A DNA stretch of 6,660 bases from an uncultured Slackia sp. (GCA_934661005.1 CAKUIK010000068.1:1-6660), one strand, 5' to 3'; numbered from the stretch's first letter, positions 1 to 6,250 are shown. The notes: generated from the sequence alone by a model not told the origin. Numbers and translations are program-made.

Positions 1-44
1 GGAGGACAGGGCGTCGCGCTCATGCAGGGCGCTTCCGCATTTCA

Positions 45-77
45 GGGGGGGGCCGAAAGGCCCCTTTCTTTGTTTTT
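45..77 (+). terminator. Rho-independent terminator of an upstream gene
   Basis: A perfect 6-bp stem GGGGCC (49-54) / GGCCCC (59-64) closes a GAAA tetraloop. It can be lengthened by G-U pairs using the G run at 45-48 and the T residues after 64. A T-rich tract (65-77, ending in five T) follows. This is the usual form of an intrinsic terminator for plus-strand transcription. All three forward frames are open across bases 1-44, so I cannot say whether the upstream gene ends inside or left of the window. Confidence 0.7.
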
Positions 78-97
78 GGGGCCATCGCGGCCCCTTT
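78..97 (+). terminator. Second tandem GGGGCC hairpin, possible back-up terminator
   Basis: GGGGCC (78-83), loop ATCGC (84-88) and GGCCCC (89-94) form a 6-bp stem followed by TTTCC. The stem sequence is the same as in the hairpin 13 bases upstream. The short T tract makes it a weaker terminator. Because the arms are identical, 59-64 can also pair with 78-83, which would exclude both separate hairpins. Confidence 0.45.
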
Positions 98-395
98 CCT
101 GCTTCTGGAGACATGCGGCCCTTCCCTTCACGCGGGCGCGGATCCCCGCCGTTACTCCGCGGCCGTCGCGTCCGTTCCGGCCGACTGCGCCCTCTTCGCT
201 CCTTTGCGATGCCGCGACCTGTTAAGTACTCGCAACGTTTAGCGGGTTTCATTACCGTATAAGCGCTGGTCCGGTTTTCGTGACTTGGAGCCATCTTGCT
301 CTGGTCTGTTTGGGCCGCTGGGAGTATTGCTTGAGTGCTTTCTGAGCCGCAGAGTTCTTCTAAATTGATTCTTTATCACTCACAATTGCATTACG
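98..395. other. Non-coding stretch before the first lipoprotein gene
   Basis: I found no convincing gene here. The first part (98-220) is very GC-rich and open in several frames only for that reason; translations are rich in Pro, Arg and Ser with no start preceded by a ribosome-binding site. From about 221 the sequence becomes AT-richer, as expected for a promoter region. Candidate promoter parts are weak: TATAAG at 258-263 lacks a good -35, and TTGATT at 365-370 lacks a good -10 about 17 bases downstream. I cannot place the promoter of the lipoprotein gene with confidence. Confidence 0.5.
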
Positions 396-418
396 GGGCA
401 AAGGATTTGTCTTTGCCC
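396..418 (+). promoter_or_regulatory. Perfect 8-bp inverted repeat in the lipoprotein leader
   Basis: GGGCAAAG (396-403) and CTTTGCCC (411-418) are exact reverse complements separated by a 7-base spacer. The element lies 46 bases upstream of the lipoprotein start and about 30 bases upstream of its ribosome-binding site. It could be a repressor site near the transcription start or an mRNA hairpin in the leader. There is no T tract behind it, so it is not a normal terminator. No similar element precedes the paralogous gene at 1213. Confidence 0.45.
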
Positions 419-448
419 AAGTAAACGGCGAATCGCAATCGCGGCGCG

Positions 449-467
449 AAGGGGAGTGATGTAGATG
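449..467 (+). promoter_or_regulatory. Ribosome-binding site with ATG-TAG start-stop element
   Basis: The purine-rich AAGGGGAG (449-456) is followed by ATG at 459-461, which is closed at once by TAG (462-464). ATG at 465 and ATG at 468 then open the lipoprotein frame. The 16 bases 446-461 are identical to 1200-1215 in front of the paralog, where the corresponding ATG is open. The real start here must therefore be 465 or 468. The start-stop pair may be accidental or may tune initiation. Confidence 0.55.
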
Positions 468-1037
468 ATGAAATCCATGACGAAGAAGATAGTGCTTGGC
501 GTGCCGATGGCGGCATTGTCTGCGGCGCTCGCGTGTACGTTGGCTGGTTGCGGTGGCGGCGTGAATGATGCAGCGGAAAACGACGCGAACGACGCTGCTT
601 CCGCTGCTCAGGAAGCGGAAGATACGGCAAAAGCCGAGCCTGAGGCAGCCTCCGAAGCAACTCCTGAAAAGGAAACGTCAATAGACTGCGAATCGTTTAG
701 TGCGACGGCTGCCGATGGGTGGGAGCTCGTAGACCCCGATAAGTTTGGCCAGGAGGCCAAGTTCTACCCCGAGGGATCGAGTCATGTTGTATCGGTTCGT
801 ACCGAGAATCGTGATATTCCAACTACGCTTGAATCGCTGCAAAGCGTATTCGACAACAAGGGCGTTGTTGACGAGGTTGAGGTCAACGGCACGACGTGGA
901 CTCGTTTCACCATGCCTGACAACAGCGTACGCTTGCTCGGCGCATCTTCGAGCGGCCGCACCGTCAACGTGACAATTGCTTGGCAAATTGGTTGGGACGC
1001 CGCTGTTCCGATGGTTGAAAACATCGCAGTGAAGTAA
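465..1037 (+). CDS. Secreted lipoprotein, short paralog
   Basis: This is a 190-residue predicted surface lipoprotein of unknown function. The N terminus has Lys residues, a hydrophobic helix and the lipobox LAGC, which places the lipidated Cys at position 29 of the preprotein. Residues 30-72 form a low-complexity linker rich in Ala, Glu and Asp. Residues 73-190 are a globular domain with the markers DGW (84-86), a KGVVDEVEVNGTTWTRFT block and the ending PMVENIAVK. This domain aligns without gaps to the C-terminal 118 residues of the next gene, with about 44 identities by my count. Its pattern of short strands is reminiscent of PsbP/DUF1795-like lipoprotein domains, but I cannot confirm that. 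ATG 465 is chosen because the earlier ATG at 459 is stopped by TAG; ATG 468 is also possible. No clear terminator follows, so read-through into the paralog is likely. Confidence 0.85.
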   Translation: MMKSMTKKIVLGVPMAALSAALACTLAGCGGGVNDAAENDANDAASAAQEAEDTAKAEPEAASEATPEKETSIDCESFSATAADGWELVDPDKFGQEAKFYPEGSSHVVSVRTENRDIPTTLESLQSVFDNKGVVDEVEVNGTTWTRFTMPDNSVRLLGASSSGRTVNVTIAWQIGWDAAVPMVENIAVK

Positions 1038-1040
1038 GAA

Positions 1041-1052
1041 CGCTCATGAGCG
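1041..1052. repeat. 12-bp perfect palindrome CGCTCATGAGCG
   Basis: The palindrome starts three bases after the stop codon of the first lipoprotein gene. It has no spacer, so it would make a poor RNA hairpin, and no T tract follows. It could bind a dimeric protein or be chance. Confidence 0.35.
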
Positions 1053-1088
1053 AGGTTCGCCGAGCGCGTGGCGAAATGCCTTTGGAGC

Positions 1089-1128
1089 GTGCTGGACGAC
1101 TGAGCGTTTGTGCTGGATAACCGAGCGT
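1089..1128 (+). repeat. Two imperfect 19-bp direct repeats with 21-bp period
   Basis: The copies at 1089-1107 and 1110-1128 match at 16 of 19 positions. The shared parts are GTGCTGGA and GAGCGT. A third GAGCGT lies at 1085-1090. The 21-bp period is two turns of B-DNA, so both copies would face the same side of the helix. They lie in the 175-bp gap between the two lipoprotein genes, about 85 bp before the second start, where a regulator might bind. They may also be a small slippage duplication. Confidence 0.45.
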
Positions 1129-1202
1129 CAAAAGCTCTTCCTGTTTTTGAATTCAGGGTTGGATGGGTTGAGTTTGAAGGTGCCGTTCTAGGCTGCAAAG
1201 CG

Positions 1203-1215
1203 AAGGGGAGTGATG
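1203..1215 (+). promoter_or_regulatory. Ribosome-binding site of the second lipoprotein gene
   Basis: AAGGGGAG (1203-1210) is followed after 2 bases by ATG 1213. GTG 1210 overlaps the binding site and is unlikely. GTG 1222 is the base-for-base equivalent of ATG 468 in the paralog and is a real alternative start, 11 bases from the purine run. The upstream bases 1200-1215 are identical to 446-461. Confidence 0.5.
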
Positions 1216-2217
1216 GAAACGGTGAAGCCCATAACGAAGAAAGTGCTGTTCGGCATGCCGGCGGTGGTGTTGACTGCTGCGCTTGCATGCACAATGGTTG
1301 GATGTGGCGGAGAATCAACTGATGGCACGCAAGGCGAGTCGGGCGGTGAAGCTCCGGCAGAGCAGAAAGCCTACGAATCCCAGAAGATCGAGGTGATGGG
1401 GTTCACGATCGAATCCCTCGCTGATGGAACGTATTATCGCGGCGATGTTTACAAGCAGGATGGCTTCTATCTGCGTGTAAAGATTACGAACAATAACGAG
1501 AAGGCCAAGAAGAAGTCTACGGTTGGAGCAATCGCCGCTTTCGGCGAGCTTGAGGCGACTGACCCTACGTTCCATGGGTCGGCCAAGGACTTGCTTTCTT
1601 TCGAACTCAATAAGCCCGAAGGACTCAGCGAGGGCGTCCAAATTGAAGGCGACCCCTCTATTGAGCCCGGCGAAAGCATCGAATGGGTTTATTTCTGGAA
1701 CTCTAAAGACAATTATTACGGCCCCATTTCTGTCGGATTCTTCGGTAATGTTGCGTCCAATGAGAATTGTGGCGTGATGCATTTCGATACCACCGATGGC
1801 ATGACCGATGAGATGAAGGCTGCAAACGCTGAAGCTGAGGCCATTGCCGCAAAGGGCGGCGTTGATTACAGCGCATATAGTGTGACGGCCGCCAAGGGCT
1901 GGACGCTTGTCGAAAATGACGACGAACGCGGTAGCGCCGTGTTCAATCCCGACGGTTCGACCAAGCGTTTCCAGACCAAGATCATGCCTCGTGAGCCTTT
2001 GGCTGAAGCCGAAGCCATTCAGGGTAACTACAACGGCAAGGGCGTTCTCGACGAAGTTGATGTGAAGGGCGTCACCTGGACACGCTATACCGCAGAAACC
2101 GGAACGGTGTTCATGTACGCAAAGGCTCCGTGCGGCAAGACGGTGCACATGTTCTTCGACAACGGCATTACGTGGGACGATGCTCTGCCTATGATGGAGA
2201 ACGTGGTTTTGAAGTAA
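1213..2217 (+). CDS. Secreted lipoprotein, long paralog with extra domain
   Basis: This is a 334-residue predicted surface lipoprotein of unknown function. The signal peptide ends in the lipobox MVGC, with the lipidated Cys at 31. A short Gly/Ser/Glu linker follows. Residues about 54-195 form a domain absent from the neighbouring paralog. It has a strand ending in YLRVKITNNNE and a later SIEPGESIEWVYFW segment, a layout seen in Ig-like extracellular lipoprotein domains of the DUF4352/DUF5067 kind. That similarity is by eye only. An Ala/Glu-rich helix (about 198-213) links it to the 118-residue C-terminal domain (217-334) shared with the gene at 465, including the markers KGW, KGVLDEVDVKGVTWTRYT and PMMENVVLK. 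ATG 1213 is chosen from the ribosome-binding site; GTG 1222 would remove three residues. The gene ends 89 bp before a strong terminator. Confidence 0.85.
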   Translation: METVKPITKKVLFGMPAVVLTAALACTMVGCGGESTDGTQGESGGEAPAEQKAYESQKIEVMGFTIESLADGTYYRGDVYKQDGFYLRVKITNNNEKAKKKSTVGAIAAFGELEATDPTFHGSAKDLLSFELNKPEGLSEGVQIEGDPSIEPGESIEWVYFWNSKDNYYGPISVGFFGNVASNENCGVMHFDTTDGMTDEMKAANAEAEAIAAKGGVDYSAYSVTAAKGWTLVENDDERGSAVFNPDGSTKRFQTKIMPREPLAEAEAIQGNYNGKGVLDEVDVKGVTWTRYTAETGTVFMYAKAPCGKTVHMFFDNGITWDDALPMMENVVLK

Positions 2218-2306
2218 AGCGCTTCAGGCCGTTAAGCTTCCGCAGCGTTGATAAAGGGCCGGCATCGTGGCGTTTAGCTGGTCCTGACCTCGGCCTATGG
2301 GGGCCA

Positions 2307-2338
2307 AAAGGAAAACCCGCGAAAGCGGGTTTTCCTTT
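2307..2338. terminator. Bidirectional intrinsic terminator between convergent genes
   Basis: A 14-bp perfect stem (2307-2320 / 2325-2338) with a GAAA loop has a GC-rich core CCCGC/GCGGG flanked by A and T runs. Read on the plus strand it ends in TTTTCCTTT and stops the lipoprotein transcript. Read on the minus strand it has the same form and stops hom, whose stop codon lies 33 bp away. Confidence 0.9.
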
Positions 2339-2371
2339 GTTGTGACTCTTCGTTTGTGCGAAACGGAAAGA

Positions 2372-3691
2372 CTAGTTGTCAAACGCGCCTTCATTCCAAG
2401 CTTCGATGTTCTCGATGCGGATGATTGAAGAAACGGCCTTAACCGAATCAAGCGCCTCGAGGTCGGTGCGCGCCTTCTCGATGTCGCGCTCTTTGGCGGC
2501 ATGCGTCATGTAAATGAGCGTGCAGGTTTCGTTGTCTTCCGATTTCGTTTGGCTAATGTCGGATATGGAAATGCCGTCGTCGGCGAGCACCTTGGTGGTT
2601 TCAGCGAGCACGCCAAGCTTGTCGGCCACGGTAAGGCGAATGTAGTAACGCGTCTCCAGGTCGGCGATGTCGCGAATTGCCAGGTTGTGGCCGAAAGGCT
2701 CGCTTTCGGGGATGATCTCTTTGCCATGCGCGATGTGGTCGGCCAGCGACATCACGTCGCCCACCACGGCGCTTGCGGTGGGGAAGGAACCCGCGCCCGC
2801 GCCATAGAACATGGTCTCGCCCACGGCGTCGCCAACGATGAACACGGCGTTCATGGCGCCCGACACGCTCGCGAGCTGGTGCGTTGCGGGAATCATGGTG
2901 GGGTGCACGCGCACGTCGACGCCGCTTTCGGTGTTGCGCGCAATGGCGAGCAGCTTAATGGCGTAGCCGAACTGGCGCGCCATTTCGATATCGGTGGCGG
3001 AAACGTTGCGAATGCCCTGCATGAATACGTCGTCGGTGTTCACGCGCGTGCGGAAGCCGATGGAAGCGAGAATCGCGATTTTCGAAGCGGCATCGAAGCC
3101 GTCGACGTCGGCCGTGGGATCGGCTTCGGCGTAGCCCAGGCGCTGCGCGTCGGCGAGAACTTCGTCAAAGCCCAGGCCCTCGTTGGCCATACGCGACAGA
3201 ATGTAATTCGTGGTGCCGTTCATAATGCCGGCGATGGTCAGAATCTCGTTGCCAACCAGGTCGTGCTCAAGGGCGCTCACCACAGGAATGCCGCCGGCGG
3301 CAGCTGCTTCGCACTTGATTTGCACACCGTTGTCGTTCGCGAGTTTGGCTAGGTGCTCAACGTGGCGGCCGAGCAGGGCCTTATTAGCGGAAACCACGTG
3401 CTTGCCGTGCGCAAACGCGTCCTCGAAAATTTCGGTCGCGGGGTGCTCGCCACCAATGAGTTCAATCACGATGTCGATATTGGGGTCGCTTGTGATGTCT
3501 TGCCAGTTGGTGGTGAAGATATCCGCGATGCCGAGGTTTTTCGCCTCTGCGTCGTTACGGCTGCATGCGCGCTTAATTTGAAGGTCGATGCCGTAGTGCT
3601 CGACGTAATCGTCGTGGTGGCGCTGAATGAGGCGCACCACGCCTCCGCCGACCGTTCCCAGACCAATAATGCCAATGTTAACGCTGCGCAT
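2372..3691 (-). CDS. hom: Homoserine dehydrogenase with C-terminal ACT domain
   Basis: This enzyme reduces aspartate semialdehyde to homoserine with NAD(P)H in the cytoplasm, the branch step towards threonine and methionine. The 439-residue product has the usual length. Visible in order are the nucleotide-binding GLGTVG (10-15), ELIGG (77-81), SANKALL with Lys104, EAAAAGGIPV (128-137), GIMNGTTNYIL (155-165), and LGYAEADPTADVDGFDAASK (185-204) with the catalytic Asp200 and Lys204. GAGAGSFPTASAV follows at 297-309. The ACT domain, roughly 348-425, usually binds threonine for feedback inhibition. ATG 3691 is chosen because AAGGAGG sits 5 bases upstream; ATGs at 3718 and 3739 would give N-terminal extensions with no such site and poor similarity to the family. 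The channel gene ends 57 bp upstream on the same strand, so they may share a transcript. No thrB, thrC or aspartokinase gene is in the window. Confidence 0.97.
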   Translation of the reverse strand: MRSVNIGIIGLGTVGGGVVRLIQRHHDDYVEHYGIDLQIKRACSRNDAEAKNLGIADIFTTNWQDITSDPNIDIVIELIGGEHPATEIFEDAFAHGKHVVSANKALLGRHVEHLAKLANDNGVQIKCEAAAAGGIPVVSALEHDLVGNEILTIAGIMNGTTNYILSRMANEGLGFDEVLADAQRLGYAEADPTADVDGFDAASKIAILASIGFRTRVNTDDVFMQGIRNVSATDIEMARQFGYAIKLLAIARNTESGVDVRVHPTMIPATHQLASVSGAMNAVFIVGDAVGETMFYGAGAGSFPTASAVVGDVMSLADHIAHGKEIIPESEPFGHNLAIRDIADLETRYYIRLTVADKLGVLAETTKVLADDGISISDISQTKSEDNETCTLIYMTHAAKERDIEKARTDLEALDSVKAVSSIIRIENIEAWNEGAFDN

Positions 3692-3696
3692 GCGCG

Positions 3697-3703
3697 CCTC
3701 CTT
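3697..3703 (-). promoter_or_regulatory. Strong ribosome-binding site AAGGAGG of hom
   Basis: On the minus strand AAGGAGG is followed by CGCGC and the ATG at 3691. This near-perfect match at 5-base spacing decides the hom start against two upstream in-frame ATGs. Confidence 0.85.
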
Positions 3704-3737
3704 ATCTTCGGAGTTCATGTTTCGCCTATTGTCGCTC

Positions 3738-3749
3738 ATATGCGCATAT
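3738..3749. repeat. 12-bp palindrome ATATGCGCATAT before hom
   Basis: This perfect palindrome overlaps the last base of the channel stop codon and lies 46 bp upstream of the hom start. It would sit near the transcription start of the tentative hom promoter, where a dimeric repressor could act. It may be chance. Confidence 0.35.
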
Positions 3750-3775
3750 TAGCGGGCCACATTCGGCAAGTGCAA
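3746..3775 (-). promoter_or_regulatory. Possible weak promoter of hom
   Basis: On the minus strand TTGCAC (3775-3770) and TAATAT (3751-3746) are separated by 18 bases and would start a transcript close to 3739. The -35 matches the consensus only in TTG, so the call is tentative. It overlaps the end of the channel gene and the palindrome at 3738-3749. Confidence 0.25.
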
Positions 3776-5122
3776 AAAACGAGCAGCTGAATGAATCGCG
3801 GTGGTGAGCGCCAAAACTGCCGTGGCGTCGAGCACGCGGTCGATGAGTGTTGCGATAACGTGCGCGCCCGCGTAGGGCATTCCGAAGCTCATGAAGTAAT
3901 TTTTGTAGGCAACTTCGAATGGCGTGGTGATTACTCCGTAGGCGAGCATGTCGGTAAGGACGAGCGAAATCACGGACTGCAGAACCGCGATGGTGAGCAC
4001 GACGAACACTGCCGCGCGAAACGTGCCGAACTTTTTTCGCCATGTACGCAGGAAAATACCGTAGACGAGAACCGTCACGACGCATTCGCCATAGAACAGC
4101 AAGTTGCCCGCGTTTCCGTTGATGAGCGCCAGAATGAGGCTATGGATGAAGCCGACAATGAAGCCTGCCGCAGGTTCGAGCACGAATGCCGCAAGTGCCG
4201 TGCCCGTGGTGTCGAGCCATACGGGAAAGCCCAGGAGCGACATCGCGCCATACAGAGCGCAATTGAGCAGGGTGAACGCCACCATGTATGCGAGGTATTT
4301 CTTAACGCGCGGATTCTTTTGAAAATAGGCCCGAACTGACGCGGGCGTCGCCTTGAAGCTGCTCGGCGCGTGCGTGCGCGCGAAGGAATTCGTCTCGAAA
4401 TAGCGCTCGCGGTCTTCGCCGATTTGGCGCAGCTGATCGAGAAAGCTGCCCGTGATGATGCCGGCGGGAAGCGCGATAACCAGAATGCCAACAATCGATG
4501 CCGCGATAACGATGATTTTGCCCGTCTCTGTCGTAGGCGTAAGGTCGCCGTAGCCGATAGTCGTGAGAGTGACGGCTGCCCAATACAGAGCGTCGATGAA
4601 CGTGTCGAACGTGTTGGGTTCGTTGCAAAACATCAGAAGCGCCACCATGAACACGTATAGGCCCACCAGCACGAGCGCAAGGGTGAGTGTGCGACGCTCC
4701 GATGCGAACGTGTTGACGATAACGGCAAGACGGCGCGAGTAACGCATGATGCGCACCACGCGCAGCGCGCGAAGGAACATGAAGCTTGCAGGCAAAACGC
4801 CGAGCGAGGGCAGAATGGCGGCGAGATCGATGATCGCGGTTGCCGTGAATGGGTATTTCGCGAAAGCCTTCCAATCGCCCCGGCGGCCTTCTTTTATGTC
4901 GTGGGTGATCCAACGCAGCAGGTAGTCGAAGAACAGGATGTATACCGTGACAAGGTCGAGCGCGGTGAACGCGAACTGCCAAGCGTCGGGAAGCCGGTCG
5001 ATGTGGAACATGAGTGGAATAATGCTCGCAAACGCGATGGCGACCAGGAATATGTCGTAAAGGCGGCTCGCGCGGTCGCCGTTCTGCGCGATTTGCACGA
5101 TTTGGAAGATTTTGGTTCTCAT
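3749..5122 (-). CDS. Voltage-gated potassium channel fused to ECF S-like membrane domain
   Basis: This 457-residue inner-membrane protein has two parts in one unbroken frame. Residues 1-245 form a six-helix voltage-gated cation channel. S1 begins near 22 and S2 near 50. S4 contains FLRALRVVRIMRYSRR with Arg at 118, 121, 124, 127 and 130, one every third residue. The pore carries TTIGYGD (187-193), the potassium selectivity filter, and S6 contains the hinge ALPAG (217-221). A short polar linker (about 228-272) follows. Residues about 275-457 form another polytopic domain with about five hydrophobic helices. It has two AxxxA motifs in its first helix (278-282 and 289-293), then LDTTGTALAAFVLEPAAGFIVG and LIDRVLDATAVLAL near the end. 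These resemble substrate-binding S components of energy-coupling-factor transporters. Single channels of this family normally end soon after S6. The start has only a weak GAAAG ribosome-binding site. The channel part is sure; the S-like assignment is by pattern. Confidence 0.85.
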   Translation of the reverse strand: MRTKIFQIVQIAQNGDRASRLYDIFLVAIAFASIIPLMFHIDRLPDAWQFAFTALDLVTVYILFFDYLLRWITHDIKEGRRGDWKAFAKYPFTATAIIDLAAILPSLGVLPASFMFLRALRVVRIMRYSRRLAVIVNTFASERRTLTLALVLVGLYVFMVALLMFCNEPNTFDTFIDALYWAAVTLTTIGYGDLTPTTETGKIIVIAASIVGILVIALPAGIITGSFLDQLRQIGEDRERYFETNSFARTHAPSSFKATPASVRAYFQKNPRVKKYLAYMVAFTLLNCALYGAMSLLGFPVWLDTTGTALAAFVLEPAAGFIVGFIHSLILALINGNAGNLLFYGECVVTVLVYGIFLRTWRKKFGTFRAAVFVVLTIAVLQSVISLVLTDMLAYGVITTPFEVAYKNYFMSFGMPYAGAHVIATLIDRVLDATAVLALTTAIHSAARFLHLPNVAR

Positions 5123-5176
5123 GGGGCGCTTTCTTCTAATGGATGATTGAAGTGTAGCCTATGGGGAAGTGTTCGA

Positions 5177-5205
5177 CTGACTCGATTGGGCTGGTCATCT
5201 ATAAT
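5177..5205 (+). promoter_or_regulatory. Near-consensus promoter of mazG
   Basis: CTGACT (5177-5182) and a perfect TATAAT (5200-5205) are separated by 17 bases, a good sigma-70/SigA-type promoter. Transcription would start near 5212, giving a leader of about 34 bases. It lies in the 123-bp divergent region between the channel gene and mazG. I found no comparable promoter for the channel on the other strand. Confidence 0.75.
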
Positions 5206-5245
5206 TCGGGAAGTTTTTGATTCTCGTTGCGGAAAGGGTGCGGCA

Positions 5246-6070
5246 ATGGCAAACCATGCGGAATTCGATGCATTCGTTGAAACGATTGCGAAGTTGCGCG
5301 CGCCCGATGGGTGCCCGTGGGATCGCGAGCAAACGCACGCGAGCATCGCGCACAACATGATTGAAGAAGCGTACGAGGCAGTCGACGCCATTGAGGCGAG
5401 CGATGCAGCTCATTTGCGCGAAGAGTTGGGCGACGTGCTGCTGCAGGTGGTTCTGCAAAGCCAAATTGCCGCCGATGCGGGCGAATTCACGATCGATGAC
5501 GTGTGTCGTGACATCAACGAGAAAATGGTGCGTCGACATCCGCATATTTTCGGGGAAGTGCAGGCTTTAACGCCTGAAGAAGTAGCCGATATTTGGGATG
5601 CCGTGAAAATGCGCGAGCGTGAGGTCGCGATGGATGAGGCGGCGGATGCGGAAAAGCCCGACGGCCTTCTCGATGGCGTGCCCACGAGCTTCCCGGCGCT
5701 GATGCAGGCGCAAAAGATTTCACGCAAGGCGGTGGCTGTGGGCTTCGAATGGCCCGATGAGGCGGGCGTATGGGCGAAAGTCGCCGAAGAAATCGAGGAA
5801 TTCAAGGCCGCGGAAACGCCCGAAGACCGTGAGCTTGAATTCGGCGATATTCTGTTCGCCCTCGTGAATGTGGCTCGCTGGAATGGCGTCGACGCCGAAA
5901 ATGCGTTGCGTGCGACATGCGCGAAATTCCGTCGTCGTTGGAGCTTTATGGAAGGCGCAGCGTGGGCGCGTGGCGAGCGCCTGGAAGACCTTTCGACCGA
6001 CGAGCAAGAGGAGTTGTGGCAGCAAGCGAAAGCGCATGAACGCGCCGCGGCGCAGGCTCGCGAGGTCTAA
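5246..6070 (+). CDS. mazG: Nucleoside triphosphate pyrophosphohydrolase MazG
   Basis: MazG cleaves nucleoside triphosphates, including abnormal ones, to the monophosphate and pyrophosphate in the cytoplasm. In some bacteria it also affects ppGpp levels. The 274-residue product has both repeats of the full-length family. The N-terminal domain shows LRAPDGCPWDREQTH (17-31), EEAYE (40-44) and EELGDVLLQ (59-67). RRHPHIF lies at 96-102. The C-terminal domain shows EEIEE (181-185), LEFGDILFALVN (197-208) and KFRRRW (227-232). The acidic EExxE and ExxD residues that bind Mg2+ are present in both domains. ATG 5246 is chosen: GGAAAGGG lies about 8 bases upstream and similarity begins right after. A longer frame from TTG 5147 would run through the promoter at 5177-5205. 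The gene stands alone behind its own promoter. Confidence 0.95.
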   Translation: MANHAEFDAFVETIAKLRAPDGCPWDREQTHASIAHNMIEEAYEAVDAIEASDAAHLREELGDVLLQVVLQSQIAADAGEFTIDDVCRDINEKMVRRHPHIFGEVQALTPEEVADIWDAVKMREREVAMDEAADAEKPDGLLDGVPTSFPALMQAQKISRKAVAVGFEWPDEAGVWAKVAEEIEEFKAAETPEDRELEFGDILFALVNVARWNGVDAENALRATCAKFRRRWSFMEGAAWARGERLEDLSTDEQEELWQQAKAHERAAAQAREV

Positions 6071-6098
6071 GCACGCTTCGTGCTGGATACATCTTTTG
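6070..6098 (+). terminator. Weak possible terminator after mazG
   Basis: AGCACG (6070-6075) and CGTGCT (6079-6084) form a 6-bp stem with a 3-base loop, overlapping the last base of the mazG stop codon. A TTTT run comes only at 6094-6097, about 10 bases later, so this is a poor intrinsic terminator. Read-through into the downstream gene is possible. Confidence 0.3.
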
Positions 6099-6234
6099 GT
6101 GCGAGGTCGGCGGCGGCGCCATTGCGGCCGTGAATGGTTGGAAGACGTGCCCCGCATGCCGCTTGCGGATAAATGCTCCAGCTCTGAGGCTTGCAGCATG
6201 TGAAATGGGATGGTGTCTGTAACAATTACCCTAA

Positions 6235-6250
6235 AGCCGCAACGGCGGCT
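6235..6250 (+). repeat. Small GC-rich hairpin in the leader of the VOC gene
   Basis: AGCCGC (6235-6240) and GCGGCT (6245-6250) can form a 6-bp stem with an AACG loop, 13 bases before the ribosome-binding site at 6263-6272. There is no T tract. The rest of the 208-bp gap after mazG shows no gene and no promoter I would defend. Confidence 0.35.

Noticed and set aside
22..225. Open frame of 67 residues at the left end
   Set aside because: It runs through the terminator hairpins, has low-complexity Pro/Arg/Ser content and no ribosome-binding site; several frames are open here only because of high GC.
1315..2148. Minus-strand open frame (277 residues) opposite the long lipoprotein gene
   Set aside because: The plus-strand gene has a signal peptide, ribosome-binding site and a paralog next door; the antisense frame has none of these.
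2501..3352. Long plus-strand open frame (283 residues) antisense to hom
   Set aside because: It mirrors the hom codon pattern, is full of His, Val and Gly, has no ribosome-binding site and resembles no family. Hom on the other strand is certain.
4075..4494. Suspected frameshift or gene split in the channel-fusion gene
   Set aside because: Alternative frames here are shadows. The 457-codon frame is continuous from 5122 to 3749, with channel motifs before and hydrophobic helices after the join.
5147..5245. Extension of mazG to a TTG start at 5147
   Set aside because: The added stretch contains the TATAAT promoter and shows no MazG similarity; ATG 5246 has a ribosome-binding site.
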